From Erythrophleum ivorense (Eukaryota > Streptophyta > Magnoliopsida > Fabales > Fabaceae), in the NCBI GenBank assembly GCA_026724425.1, contig JAIUCV010001134.1, forward strand, positions 1-64,000: a stretch of 64,000 nt of DNA, written 5' to 3'. Under the pieces are notes generated by a model. It was not told where the DNA came from, made no database searches, and saw nothing but the letters and a program-made list of their open reading frames with translations. Every line of letters starts with the position of its first letter. Position 1 is the first letter of the stretch. Positions 38,277 through 50,383 of the stretch are shown here, one piece after another. The translations under genes and the position numbers were made by a program.

Positions 38277-41200
38277 ATAATAATAATCTAGGCATAAAGA
38301 AATGAGGATACAAAGTTAAAGCTGGCCTAAAATCAAAATCAGAATGGCTAAAAAATTTAACTAAAATTATAGTGGCAAAATCATAACTTTAGGCAACTTT
38401 TGAGAAACTCAAAAGAGAAAGTTTTAAATAGTAAAATAGAGTTTTCTAGGGTTTTCAGAGGCTCTAAAAACCATAAGAACCCTTAGAATAGCCAAAACCC
38501 TTATAGTATACATTTTAAGCCATCAGTTGACCTAAACTTTTACCAAATAATTCAGGATGGTTTCAAACCCGCTAAAATTGAAAGTAAATATTTTTAATAA
38601 ACTAGAAGACTAAAATTTTCATATGGAAAAGACAGTTCTAAAAATGAGCTAAAAAAGTATAGACAAAGGAATTTAAGCGAAAAGGCATAATGGAAATTTT
38701 TGAAAAGTTTATAACTCACCTTCTTTCCTTTTTATTTAGGCCATGCCACCTCCAATCTCTGAGAACTAACTTTTTTTCTCCCTCTGAACTAGCAGCTAGA
38801 GTCACCTAAAAAGGAAGGAGATCAAGGAAGAAACAAAGACAAAGAAAGGTAAAAAAATGTCCCTTTTTCATGCTCTTGCCTTCACCAATTTGGTTCTCCT
38901 CCTTAAGTTCTTTCTTTTAATGGTTTTAACATCTTGGAAGGAGTATTTTTGTGGATGATTTCTTGGAGAAAAGAGAGAATTTGTAGTAAACAACCAAAGC
39001 AACAAATTCTACTCTTGAAAGGCTTTAAGACAAGGTATGTTTCATGCTTAGAAAGTTTGTTCTGCCTTGTCTTTTCTTCCTTTCTAGTTTTGGCCAAGCA
39101 TAGCACTAGATATAGAGAGATGAAATTTAGTCATAGCAAGATAGAAACAAGAGTTTTGAGACATGAAGAATTAGATTATGCCATTCAAACCAATTGAAAA
39201 GCATTAGAATTCAAGCTAGGGAAATTAAGGTTTTAATTGCACTTAAGGAAATATAGAACTCTAGGAGCCTAGTTTAAGCCATATGAAAGTATAATTAGAC
39301 TCAAGAGAGACCAAGGAAGATGAATATGCATTAAAATTCAAGAAAGAAGTAACAAAACTTCATGTTGCCCATTATGGATGGTGGTCTCAGCTAAGAGAGG
39401 GATAAAGCACATAGGGAGTGATTTTTAAGGAATTTAAAGACTTAGATATGATGGATAAATATTTATGAAACCACTAGTTTGAATTTAGAAGCCTTAGAAT
39501 GAAAGTTAAATTTTTAAGGCCTAAATTGGATTAAAGAAGCAAAATGGTTCTAGACCTCTTCAATCATGTATATGATGATTCAAACAAGCTTCTCTAGAGC
39601 TATAAGACTTGTAACAAACAAGAGTTTGGGGTTTGGAAAATGAAAAACCAAAGTTGCTTCTTGTTAGACCTAACATGGCTATAAACTTCATGTTAGACCA
39701 TAATGAACTTAAGTGAAGCGAATGGGACTTAGAATAAATTCTAATAAATCAATTTGCCTTCTGAATGGATATTTGTAGGCCAAGATAGTTCAAACCCACC
39801 AAATTATGAGTGTCAAGCCAAGAATAATCAAGGAAAGTGAATTAAGAAGTGGTTTAGTGGCATTTTAAGCTTCCACAAGTCCTAAGGTAGCTTCCTTTCC
39901 CTTTCTTACTTGCATTTAAATGCTTAAATGAGTTAAAATACTTGTGTTTGTTGTTACTTAATACTTTCATGAGAAATGTTTTATTATGTTTTCGAAATGA
40001 GCTATATGAGTACCATATGAAAATGAAAAGGTTTATGTGATAGCTCTTAACTCTTGAAGGCATGGAATTAAGCGTAGTACCTCTTCCTTGGACCTAAGTT
40101 GAGATTAGTTATGCCTAACAAGTTTATGATGATGCCATGGCTTGAGAATGAATGAGTTATATCCTATATAATGCATTTGACTTACATGATACAAATGCAT
40201 AGCATACCACATGCATTGCATTTACTCTTGGTGTTCATGTGTGCATTGAATTGTTTAGTGTAAAGATCGTAATTTCTATAAAATGACAAAATGAGCCATA
40301 TAAAAGAAAGTCCTCTGAAATGAGTTAGATAATGTCCCAAAAATTTTGGGTAAAGTCCTAAGTTCCTAAAAATGATAACTCTAGGCTCAAATGGAAAGAA
40401 AAAGCAGAGCCAGGATGGTGAAATAATTTGTAACGAAAACTGATGAAACGTAGTAGCATTTGCATAAATAAGTGAAACTTTTGAAAAAATACATAGGAGA
40501 ACTTTTTAAATGAGAAATTTGAGTTGCCCTGGGTTCTCAGAGGCTCTAAAAACCATGGGAAGTCCCAAGACTGGTAAAGCCCCTCCAGTGTACGTTTTCC
40601 AACAATGGTGAGCCTAAACTTTGCCGGATTTGTTTAGGAAGGTTTTAGCTTCAATTTGAGTGATTCTAAAGGCATTTTATTAAATTAGGAATCTAAATTT
40701 TATAACAAAAAAGATGGTTCCCAAAAAGGAGCTAAAATGGAGCTAAAACGAAATTGCCATTACGAAATGACGAAATTAAAATTTTTGAAAAAGTGTGTTT
40801 CTAGAAGCTTCCACATATTTCTCCCTTCTTTTCCCCCTCATATAGCACGATTTTCCTCTGTCTAAAATACAGAATATCACTTGCTCTCTTAGGCTCACAA
40901 GAAGGGGAAGACAAGGAGGAGAAAAATCAAGGAAAAGGTAAGGAAATCTAAGGAATTTCATGCTCCATCTTCCTTTAATCTTGTTCCTCTCTTCTCCTCT
41001 TCTTTTCCTATGGTTTTCTTGAGATGATTGGTGTTGTTTTTGGTCCAGCACATAAGGGGAGAGTTCAAATTACTTGAACAGAAGAGAACCACAGAGAAAA
41101 AACTTTGAAACTAAGTTAGAATCTAAGGTAATTTCCCATTCTTGGTACTTCTTCTTTGTTGCTCTCCCTTGTGTCATTTTTGGCTTTGTACAGGACCATT

Positions 41201-43964
41201 AGAGGGGAGGGAGTTCTGTCTAAAAAACACGAGAGAAATAAGGGTTTTAGGTTATGGGGAGATGGAATATGGCAAGAAATTCCAAGGAAAACTAATAGAA
41301 AACAAAATAGAAAAGTGTAGGCTTCTTTAGGGTTTTGTAAAATTTGATTTTGTGTGAATGTTTCCTTGGTTATTTGAATGTTTTCTTGAGCCCCTAAGAA
41401 CCTTCCTAAGCGGCTCTTCCATCAAGGAAAATTTTAAAACTCTAAGAACTCCCTTTAGTGTGCTTGTATCTGCTTAGGCTAGTCTATAGAGCTAAGGAGT
41501 GTTTTAATTTGTTGGTTTGAGACTTTATATGATGTTAGAAGATGGGAAAAATCATTGAAAAAATTTTAGGAGCCATGGAATGAGAGATAGAGCAATGATG
41601 TCCATAATGGTGCCTTATGAAGTAACTTAGGTTTCCAATTGTGCAAATGAATGTGTAAGGACTCCAACAACCTTAAATGAGTCCAAGAAGTCTAGAAATA
41701 ACAAGATAATGGAGCCTAGAACTTGAAATGTAAGACTTGCTTTAATAGGCCAAGTATGGAACCATTTTGCTACTTATGGAACTAAGTGTGTGTTCAAGAG
41801 TATCTTTAGTGTCTTGGCTTGCTTTAAGTGTGTGATTATGTGTTGTTTATGGTGTTTAGGCCAAAAGAACACTAACTGTAACATCCGGTCCCTCCGTAAA
41901 CGTGAGAAATGCAATGTTCGGTTTCTCCGTAAATATCAGAAATAGGCCAAATATAAAAGGAAGTCCCCAAAATAGAAGGAATTGGGGCCAAATAAAATTA
42001 TGATAAAATTTTAAATAATAGAAAATGAGGATTTGAGCCTTGAGTTGGCCAGAAACCGAGGTCAGAGTGATTCGAACAAATTGCCGAAAGGCCAGTGGCA
42101 TTTTCGTAAATAAGTGCAATTTTGGAAAAGCACCTAGGAGGGTTTTTTAAATGGAAATTTTGAGTTGCCCAGGGTTCTCAGAGGCCCCAAAAACCATGGG
42201 AAGCCCCGGGACTGGTAAAGCCCCTCCGGTGTACTCTTTCCGACGTCAGTTGACCCAAACTTTGACTGATTCGTTCGGAAATGTTTTAGCTCCGATTTGA
42301 GTGATTCCAAAGGCATTTTATTAAATTGGGAACCTATTTGTTATGATGGAAAAGACGGTTCTAAAAAAGGAGCTAAAATGAAGGAGAAACGAAAATGCGA
42401 AGTATGAAAGGGCAAAAATGGAATTTAAGTGTTAAAGGAAGCTTCCAAGTTCTTTTTATAAGTCACACTCTTCCTCTCCTTCATTAAACCGACTTGCTTC
42501 TGCCCATTTTCAGAGAGAAACTCCAGCTTCTTAGGCGCACAAGAGAAGGAGGATTTTGGAGGAAGAAATTCAAGAAAAAGGTAAGAAACTTTAAGAAATT
42601 CCATATCATTCCTTCTTGAAACTTGCTCCCCTCCTCTCAAGCTTTCTTTCTATGGTTTTAATGGAGAGTTTGGTGCTGTTTTGGGGGTAGAACAGAGAGG
42701 GAAATTTCGAAAATTAAGGGAGTAAGCCAACCAAGTGGAAGAGCAAGCAAAGGAAAGCAAGAAAACAAGGTAAAACTTCCATTCTTTGGTAGTTTCTCCC
42801 TCCCCCTTCCTCTTGCACGAATTTGGGCACCATGAGCCCAATTCTTAGGGGCTGTTTTCTGCCCAATTTATGGAGGGATTAGAGTTTTTAGATAGCAAGG
42901 ATTAAGAAGGAACCAATAAAATCAAGAAAGGAGCATTAGGAGACAAGATAGAACCATTAGGGATCCAAATGCTCCCTTGCAAATCTGATTTTATATGAAT
43001 GTTCTTAGACTTAATTGAATGTTTAAACATGCTCCTAAGACCCCTAGAGAGCTTCCCACATGCACCTCTCATCCAAGAAAGCAAAGAAATTGCAAGAACA
43101 ATTAATGAACTCTAAGTAGAAAAAGTGTAGTGCATTTGAAGGGATTGCAAAAACTGATTTGATTCATGCATTCCCTAGCATATATGAGTATTTGATTGAG
43201 CTCCTAAGACCTCTAGGAAGTCTCCCAAGTGTGTCTCCCATCAAGGAAAAATCAAGAAGGTCATGAACTCTTCATCTCCCCATAGTCTCGGCCTAGGCAA
43301 GTTCCTATAGTTAGGGAGAGTTTTAAATTTTTCTAAGGTTATTCTTGAGTCATATGTGATGAGTGAAGATGAGTAGAGGCCTTAGAAAAAATTTAGAACT
43401 CAAAGAAAGTGAATTGGTGCCATAGGTTCCATATTAGGACCTAAAGAAGCAACATGATGCTAGGCCCTTTGTTTTAATGATATGATGACTCCAAGAGGTT
43501 TAAAAGGAGTCAAGAATCATATTTGGGAATAAAGAATGAGGCCTAGAAATCATTTGAGGGGTGTTGCTTCATTAGGTGCCAATATGGACCATAATGGAGG
43601 TTATAGAGTAATCTAGGGTTTAAGCAAGTTGCATGGCCCTAGACATTGTTTCATGAACTTAATTGGCTCCCATAATTTGTGTCTAGGCCAAGAGATACTA
43701 TTTCCACTAACTTGTGGGTGTGTGGCTAAAAGAGGAGGCTTGAACGCTAAGGAAAAAGTGTGTGAAATTATGCAAGGTAGCTCTCTCCACCTTCTCTCAT
43801 GCATGGATGTGTGTTTAGCTTATTTTAGAATGTGTGTATGTGTATTTTCAAGCTAAGAAAAGTATGCTAGCATGCCTTTATATGCCATTATGCTTGATGC
43901 TATGTTATGTTTTCAAATGATTACATGATGTTTGTGTGAGTTTGCTTGAGTGTGGAAAGGCCAA

Positions 43965-44140
43965 GAACTCTTCCCTTTGGTGAGGATGAGCCAAGAACCC
44001 TTGAGCTTGGTTGAGACAAAGTAAAGAGTCTCCCAAAAGCAAAGTGGGCTCCCAAGAGTATGGTTGAGTCCAAAGTGCTTAAAGAATGGGTGAGGCAAGT
44101 CCAAAATCCATGAGGAGAAGTGTGAGGCCAATCCAAACAC
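43965..44140 (+). repeat. GTGAGG...CCAAAAGTC array in LA11
   Basis: Five or so degenerate units of about 33 bp with a GTGAGG or GTTGAG start and CCAAG/CCAAAA core. Confidence 0.75.
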
Positions 44141-44283
44141 TTAGTGAGCTCTTGAATGTCTTGCATGATTGATTCACATGCCAAAGTTGCTTTAAAATGG
44201 CTATGATTTCTACTTTCTCCATGCATGCATATATGAAACTTGCTTGCACATATTATGTGTGATGGAATGGGAGATGAGCTATT

Positions 44284-44300
44284 GGGATTCTTTGAATCTC
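44284..44300. other. Conserved LTR stem-loop (LA11 copy)
   Basis: GGGATTC, loop TTT, GAATCTC: the LA2 structure with one G-T pair in the stem. Confidence 0.65.
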
Positions 44301-46001
44301 ATTCCCTCCTCTCCAATGATCTAACATGCTAGGTGGACCAAGTAACTATGGTGAAGGGAGCCAACATCAATGAAGAAGGAAGAATGACAAGTCTATGTCT
44401 AGCTTTAGCCATTTTAGAACCATAATTGTATTTCTTGATGTATATGTTGTTGTAAATGTACCATGACCCTTGAGACACATGTAAATATAATATTATATGA
44501 TGTTTAAATGTATGAATATGATGTATGACTTCTAGCCTACATTTTGAGCATGAGATGCCAAATTATGCAATATGAAAGTATGATGGAAGTGTGCATAAAT
44601 GTGGGTTGAATGGCCAAAATGAGATGCATGAGGTTTGGGACCAGTTGGGCAGCTCACACAAGTCTTAAATGTACTTTTAGACTTGCCCAAAAGGTGCCAA
44701 GACCAAGGGAAATCCATTTGGCAATTTTGGTACCCAATATGGAGCCAAAATTGACCATAATGGAACCCTATACCATTTTTTGGCCAAATGAGTTATTCTT
44801 GCCCTGAAACTTGGCATGCACTTAGGTATCATTAAGAGCTTTTTGGGAAGCTAAAGATCAAGTCATTTGGAAGTCTATAGAATTTTCTATGATTTTTCAA
44901 AGTTGGTATCAGAATTTCGGATTTTCAGAAACACTGTTCATTTGGTCAGTTATGGAATTGTGTCATCCGAGGGGCAAACGTAGTCCAATGGCTACGAAAT
45001 TTTATAGGCAGAAACTAGACAGTCACAGTGACTTGTAAAAACTGGAAGCACCTCCTTTGAATGTCTAGAGAGGAAGATATGCATTTTCGAAGGTTCTGCC
45101 CAGTATCAGACATCTTGCCAGACCTGAGGTACTGTTCCATCGATTTCTGGGCGTTTAGCTTGATGAACTGATCTGGAGATATTTTTCCTCTCTAGCTAAC
45201 ATCCACATATTTCTATAGTGGTATCATTTGCAAGTATTTTATTTTTTTGGAATTAGTTAGACATTTTTGAAGTTCATATCAGTAAACTGTGACAGTATCA
45301 GGAACCCCTCCAACCTGCAGTTGATTTCGCATGTCAAACGCGTTATGTGTGGGATTTTATGACTTTTATATATTTTTCCCATGAATTAGACAGTCTAAGC
45401 TTTCCAGAATGACCAAGATTGCATGTTTTAGATTTTTCTAGATTTACTTATGAATTTTCCAAGTTTGCCCAGTAATGGGGCCAAGTCTGGCCGAGGAGAA
45501 ATATGCATGTCCCATGTCTCCCTTCGGTTTCCATGAGTTGTGAGCCAGTTTTTGTGATTGAAATGAGTTGTAATTGTGCAATTAAATATGAGGATGCATA
45601 GAATGAGCTCACACGGTCCACGTGACACCGAATGGGTTTTTTGATAGGATGACTTACAAATAAAAGTCCAAATCTTCATGCCTCCTCTATGAGAATTATG
45701 TGTATGTTTCATGATAATTATACTATTCAAAGGCATGAGATGATCTAGAATGAAGGTGTTACACTAACCCACCTAGGTGCACTTGTGAGGCGGAAAAGAG
45801 GGAGGAATAAGACAAAAGAAGGCTTGCAAAATTCAAGGTAGCTCTCCACCTTATTCTCTTTGCATTCTTGTATGCATATGTATGTTATTGTATGCTTATG
45901 TGTGTTCTTGTGACTTGATGATATGCCACTTGATGCCTTGACATTACATTAGTACCAATGTGTCCTCTTGAATGACTATAGTTGTAGAAATTACTTATAA
46001 G

Positions 46002-46190
46002 GGTGAGGCGATGCCAAAAGTCCCTTAATGAAGGTGAGGAGATGCCAAAAGTCTTATGGTATGGGTGAGACAAGGCGAAAAGTCTCTTGGAAGGGTGAGG
46101 CCAAGTCAAAATTCCCTAGACCAAGAGTGAGGAAAATTCAAAAGTCCTAGAAATGGGGCGAGGCAAAACCAAAAGTCTCTAGAGCATGGT
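46002..46190 (+). repeat. GTGAGG...CCAAAAGTC array in LA10
   Basis: Six units of about 31 bp, the clearest array on the plus strand. It is followed about 120 bp later by the conserved stem-loop. Confidence 0.8.
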
Positions 46191-46310
46191 CTTGGCTTGA
46201 ATGTGAATGAGTGGCATGAAAATTGTGACTTTGCATATTTTATAGTTGCCAAACCTTTCATACATATGCTTTGATGTATATATGCCTTGAATATGTGTGT
46301 GAACTATTAA

Positions 46311-46323
46311 GATTCTAGGAATC
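46311..46323. other. Conserved LTR stem-loop (LA10 copy)
   Basis: GATTC, loop TAG, GAATC, then TCACTCCCC. The stem is kept with a different loop from LA11. Confidence 0.65.
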
Positions 46324-49300
46324 TCACTCCCCTTCCCTCCACTATCTTGAAATGCCTAGGTGATATTCAAGAGGCAAGGAAAGTAAGTCAAGTACCATGA
46401 GAAGTTGCATTTTGTTATAATGTAACCTTACTTGTAATGGAATGTCAAAGTAGATATGTACATGATGTTTTTGAGTTGTAAACCATTGAACAAATGTAAT
46501 ATTATATATGAATGATGTATGAACCTTATATGGTGCCAACAAAATAGAAATATGAAAATTGAGTACTTGGGTGCACACTTGAATGTATGCATTTTTGAAT
46601 GTGGGATGACCAAATTGAGATGCATGGGGTTTGAAACCATTTGGGTAGTTCATACAAGTCATATTCATGCTTTTAAACCTGCCCAAGGGGTGCCAAACAC
46701 TAAAAAAGGCCAATTGAACTAAGTTGGTATCTCATATAGAGCAAAAGTGACCATTTTGTGAGGCTATATCACTTTTTGCCCAAATGAGCTCTTCTTGGTC
46801 TAAGATTTGGCATGCATCTGGAGCTTGTTGAGAGATTTTTTAAGAAGCTAAAGTGCATAATTCTTAGAGGTCTATGGAATATTTGGTGAATTTTTTAAGT
46901 TGGAAAATTTTTCTAATTTGGTCATTGTAACTGTAGCTATGGTCTGAAATAAAACTCTGTCACCCATGGGACAAATGATGTCCAATTGCCACAAAATTTT
47001 ATAAGGGGAAATGAGACCTTCCTAGTGACTTGTTCCAATTAGAATCACCTCATTTGGATATCTAGAGAGGGAGATATTAATTTGTAAAGTTGTTGTCTAG
47101 TATCAAGTTTCCAGTTATACCTATGTCACTATTTGATTGGTTTTTGAGGCTTGGACGTACCTAGACTGGTTTGGGGTTATTGTTCCCTCTAGCTAACATC
47201 TGTAGCTTTTCATATTGGTATCATTTTCCTAGATTAGATTTTTGTGAAATTAATTGGATATTTTTGAAGTTTATGACAGTAAACTATATTAGTACCAGGG
47301 ATAGCCAAACCTTTGTAGCTATTTTATTATCAAACATGGTCAAAAGGCTGGAATCATGTCCTAGAATTATTTTTAATGTGAAGTTAACATTCAGATCTTT
47401 CCAAAAAGCTATGGTTTATGTAATTTCATTTTTTCTACATTTAGTTATGATTTTTCAAAGTTACTCCTAAAATCTACCACTGTACAGCCATGGGAAATGA
47501 AGGAATTTTGGGAGTTTTGACCCTTGATCAGTGGTTTGCGCCAATTTTTGAGAATGTTATGATTTGTATGTATGGAAAATAATTAGAGAATGTTGTTGAT
47601 GAGTTCATGGGGTTCCGAAGACACAAAATGAAAAATTTATCTGCTATGCAACATGATTTAATTTATTATTTTAATGCATTTTCTTGAGATTTCCTTGATA
47701 AAGTGCATATCCTCATTATTTTAAGAAGGATTAATGTTAGAAATAATATGGTATTATATTTGGGATTGGCTATAGAGATTCTCCCAGAATCTCACCCCAT
47801 GCTCTCACTAACCATTTCAAGGTCACCAAGTGCAAACAAGGATGTTGAGAAGGCTTAAATACTAGAAATGTTGTATTATAAGTGTTATATGTATCAAATT
47901 TTAATATATGTAGTATTATGACATTCTTTTATATCCTTAATGATATATGATGTCAAACAATGTATATGTTCCATGTATGATAATGAGATCATATGTAAAA
48001 GTATGAGAATGTAGATGTATGGCAATTTATGGTGATATATGGACATTAAAGTAGCAAATGACATGTCATATGCCATTATGTATATGTACATACTTAGATG
48101 TCAAGGGCTCAAATTTTGATCTAAGCCTTTTGGCATGTTATAGAATAGTTGGAAATGTCATTTAGGATGATTAAAACTTGTCCAAATGGAAGAATTCTAT
48201 TTGGATACCAATTAGTCCAAATTGATCCCAAAGTTGGTCTTAAAATAGACTTAAATAATTCCTATGTCAAAATTGGTCTAAATGATTTAATGAGTCTAAG
48301 CATTGACATGCATTTAAACCTTTAATAAAGCTTTTTAGCAAGCTAAGAATGTAATATCTATTTTTTTCATAAACTAAACTAAAATTGATATTGCGATATA
48401 AGAGGACCTTAAAGCAAAAAGAATTAAGGTCAATTAAGGGTAAGATGCTAATTAGAGTATTTAAATATGTGAGTAGGAAACTAAGAATAGCCCAAAATTG
48501 GAATCAAAATAGAGAAATAGAGGAACTAAAAATGCAGTAACAAAATCATAATTTCGAGTAACTTTTTGAAACTCAAAAAAGGGAGATTTAAGTGGGAAAA
48601 TTAAGTTTCTCAGGATTTTGAAAAGCCTTAAAAATTATAGAAATCCTTATAATAGTTAAAACCCCTTTGGTATGCGATTTTAGTATTAGTTAACCAAAAC
48701 TTTGACCAAATGATTTGGTAAGATTTTAAATCCAATTTAGATGAAACGAAGTCATTTTATGAATTAGAGGACTAAATTTTATGATAGAAAAGACAGTTCT
48801 CAAAAATGAGTTGAAATGAGTTTAAATGGAAAAAACCAAGATGAGGGACTAAATTAGATTTTGAAAATTGTCATAATGAAGCCTCCCCTTCTTATATTTC
48901 ATGTCCCACTTCTCCCACACCTCTTAATCGACTTCCTTTTGGTCCAAAATAGAATCTAAGCAGCTCTAAGTGGTGCACCAAAGGAGGAGCAAAGGAGGAA
49001 GAAACCAAGGCTTGAAAGTGTAAGAAATCATCACTTTTTTATGCTTCTTCCTTCACTAAACTTCTTTTCCTCTTTCTCTTCTCTCTTCTCATAGTTTTGG
49101 TGACTTAAATAGTGATACTTTGTGGTAGTTTAGTAGAGGGAAGAGAGAATTTGGAGAACTCTTAGAAGCTTTAAAAAGTTTTCTTGAAAAGCTTTGTAAC
49201 AAGGTAAGCTTCTCCTGAATAACTTGATGTCTTGCCTCTTCCATGGGTGTACTATTTTGGCTAAAACTAGGAGCATATGTAGGGAGTTTTATTTTGATCC

Positions 49301-50189
49301 AAACTTAATAGGAATTAGGGTTTTGAAGCATGGAGAATCACATGGAACAATTAGAATTAAAAAAGAACCTATAAATGATAAGTTATGGCAATTAGGGTTT
49401 TAATTGCACCAAAGGAAATTTGAAGCTTTCTAATAATATTCTACGTTGTATAAGAGTATATTTGAGTTCTCAAGACATCTAGGAAGCTTCACAAGTGGCA
49501 AATTCCCTAGGAAAATTAATAAAACTCCATGGGTTCCTATCTTCATGCATGTCTTGGCCAAGGAGTGGTTCTTGTATTTAAGGAGAGTTTCCTTTAATTC
49601 CAAGGATAAAAATGGTCTAGAAATACCAAAGCAACCATTAGTTTGAATTTAGAAATCATATTTTAAAAGTTAGAAGTTTAGGATTCCTTTAGGTATAAAG
49701 AAACAACTTAATGTTTGGCTCTTTAAAATGAATTTGTGATGACTCTAATGAGTTTAAATAGAGTCATAAGACTCAAATTGAGTGAGAAATTGAAGCCAAG
49801 ATGATGAATTATATGAGTTGCTTCATTATGCCCTTGTATGGAACCATAAGCAAGTCATAAACTAAAAGTAGCTTGTAAAGAGTTTGTGTAAGCCTAGAGA
49901 TGGTTCAAATAATGTAATTGTGTCTTGTTCAATGTGTCTAGGCCAAGCAAAACAAGCTTCCTCCAAGTGTGGGTGTGAGGCCGAACCAAGAAGCTAGTGA
50001 ATCAAAGGAGAATTTGTGCTTATTAACTTAAAGTAGCTCTTCATCTATTCTTGCATGCATTACTTGGTTGTTTGATTGCCATTGATTACTTATATGTACG
50101 TATGAATCATGAAACATGCTTATAGCTATTAGTTTGATGCTTTTGTACCATTATGCTTCTTAAATTACATTTTAAATGTGAATGGCTCC

Positions 50190-50375
50190 CAATGGGTGAG
50201 ATTGTGCCAAAAATTCCTTGAATTGGGTGAGATGAAGCTAAAAGTCCCTAAGTAAAAGTGAGACAAGGCCAAAAGTCTCATGGAATGGATGAAGGTAAGT
50301 CAAAAGTCTTTGAAATAAGTGAGGCTAATCCAAAAGTCCCATATAATTGGGTGAGGGTAGACCAAAAGACCTTAG
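50190..50375 (+). repeat. GTGAGG...CCAAAAGTC array in LA12
   Basis: Five to six units of about 32 bp; the downstream block GAGCATG is directly followed by LA13. Confidence 0.75.
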
Positions 50376-50383
50376 AGCATGTT

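Larger units (their letters stand above)
41877..45763 (+). mobile_element. LA11: intact family-A solo LTR
   Basis: It runs TGTAACATCCGG...GGTGTTACA, flanked by CTAAC at 41872-41876 and 45764-45768. It is 3887 bp, uninterrupted, and retains the perfect TG...CA ends, so it is probably one of the youngest family-A insertions here. It shows TTTTTATA near 42453-42460 (about 580 bp in), AAGGTAAG motifs at 42569 and near 42768, the array at 43965-44140 and a stem-loop at 44284-44300. It has no PBS, PPT, gag or pol. It is the best reference sequence for the family. Confidence 0.92.
40259..47758 (+). mobile_element. LA10: family-A solo LTR, split by LA11
   Basis: It starts TGTAAAGATCG and ends GGTATTATA, again the decayed GGTGTTACA end. 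The flanks are TTTAG (40254-40258) and TTTGG (47759-47763), a TSD with one change. Removing LA11 and its target copy leaves about 3.6 kb. There is a TATA-like site near 40848 (about 590 bp in) and AAGGTAAG-type motifs at 40935 and near 41127. The array is at 46002-46190 and a stem-loop at 46311-46323. No coding sequence. Confidence 0.82.

Noticed and set aside
43629..43856. Short open frames in the LA11 leader
   Set aside because: Not conserved in LA10, LA12 or LA2; no known domain.
41877..45763. LA11 as a complete element with two short LTRs
   Set aside because: Its two ends are not direct repeats of each other and there is no PBS or PPT, so a solo LTR fits better.
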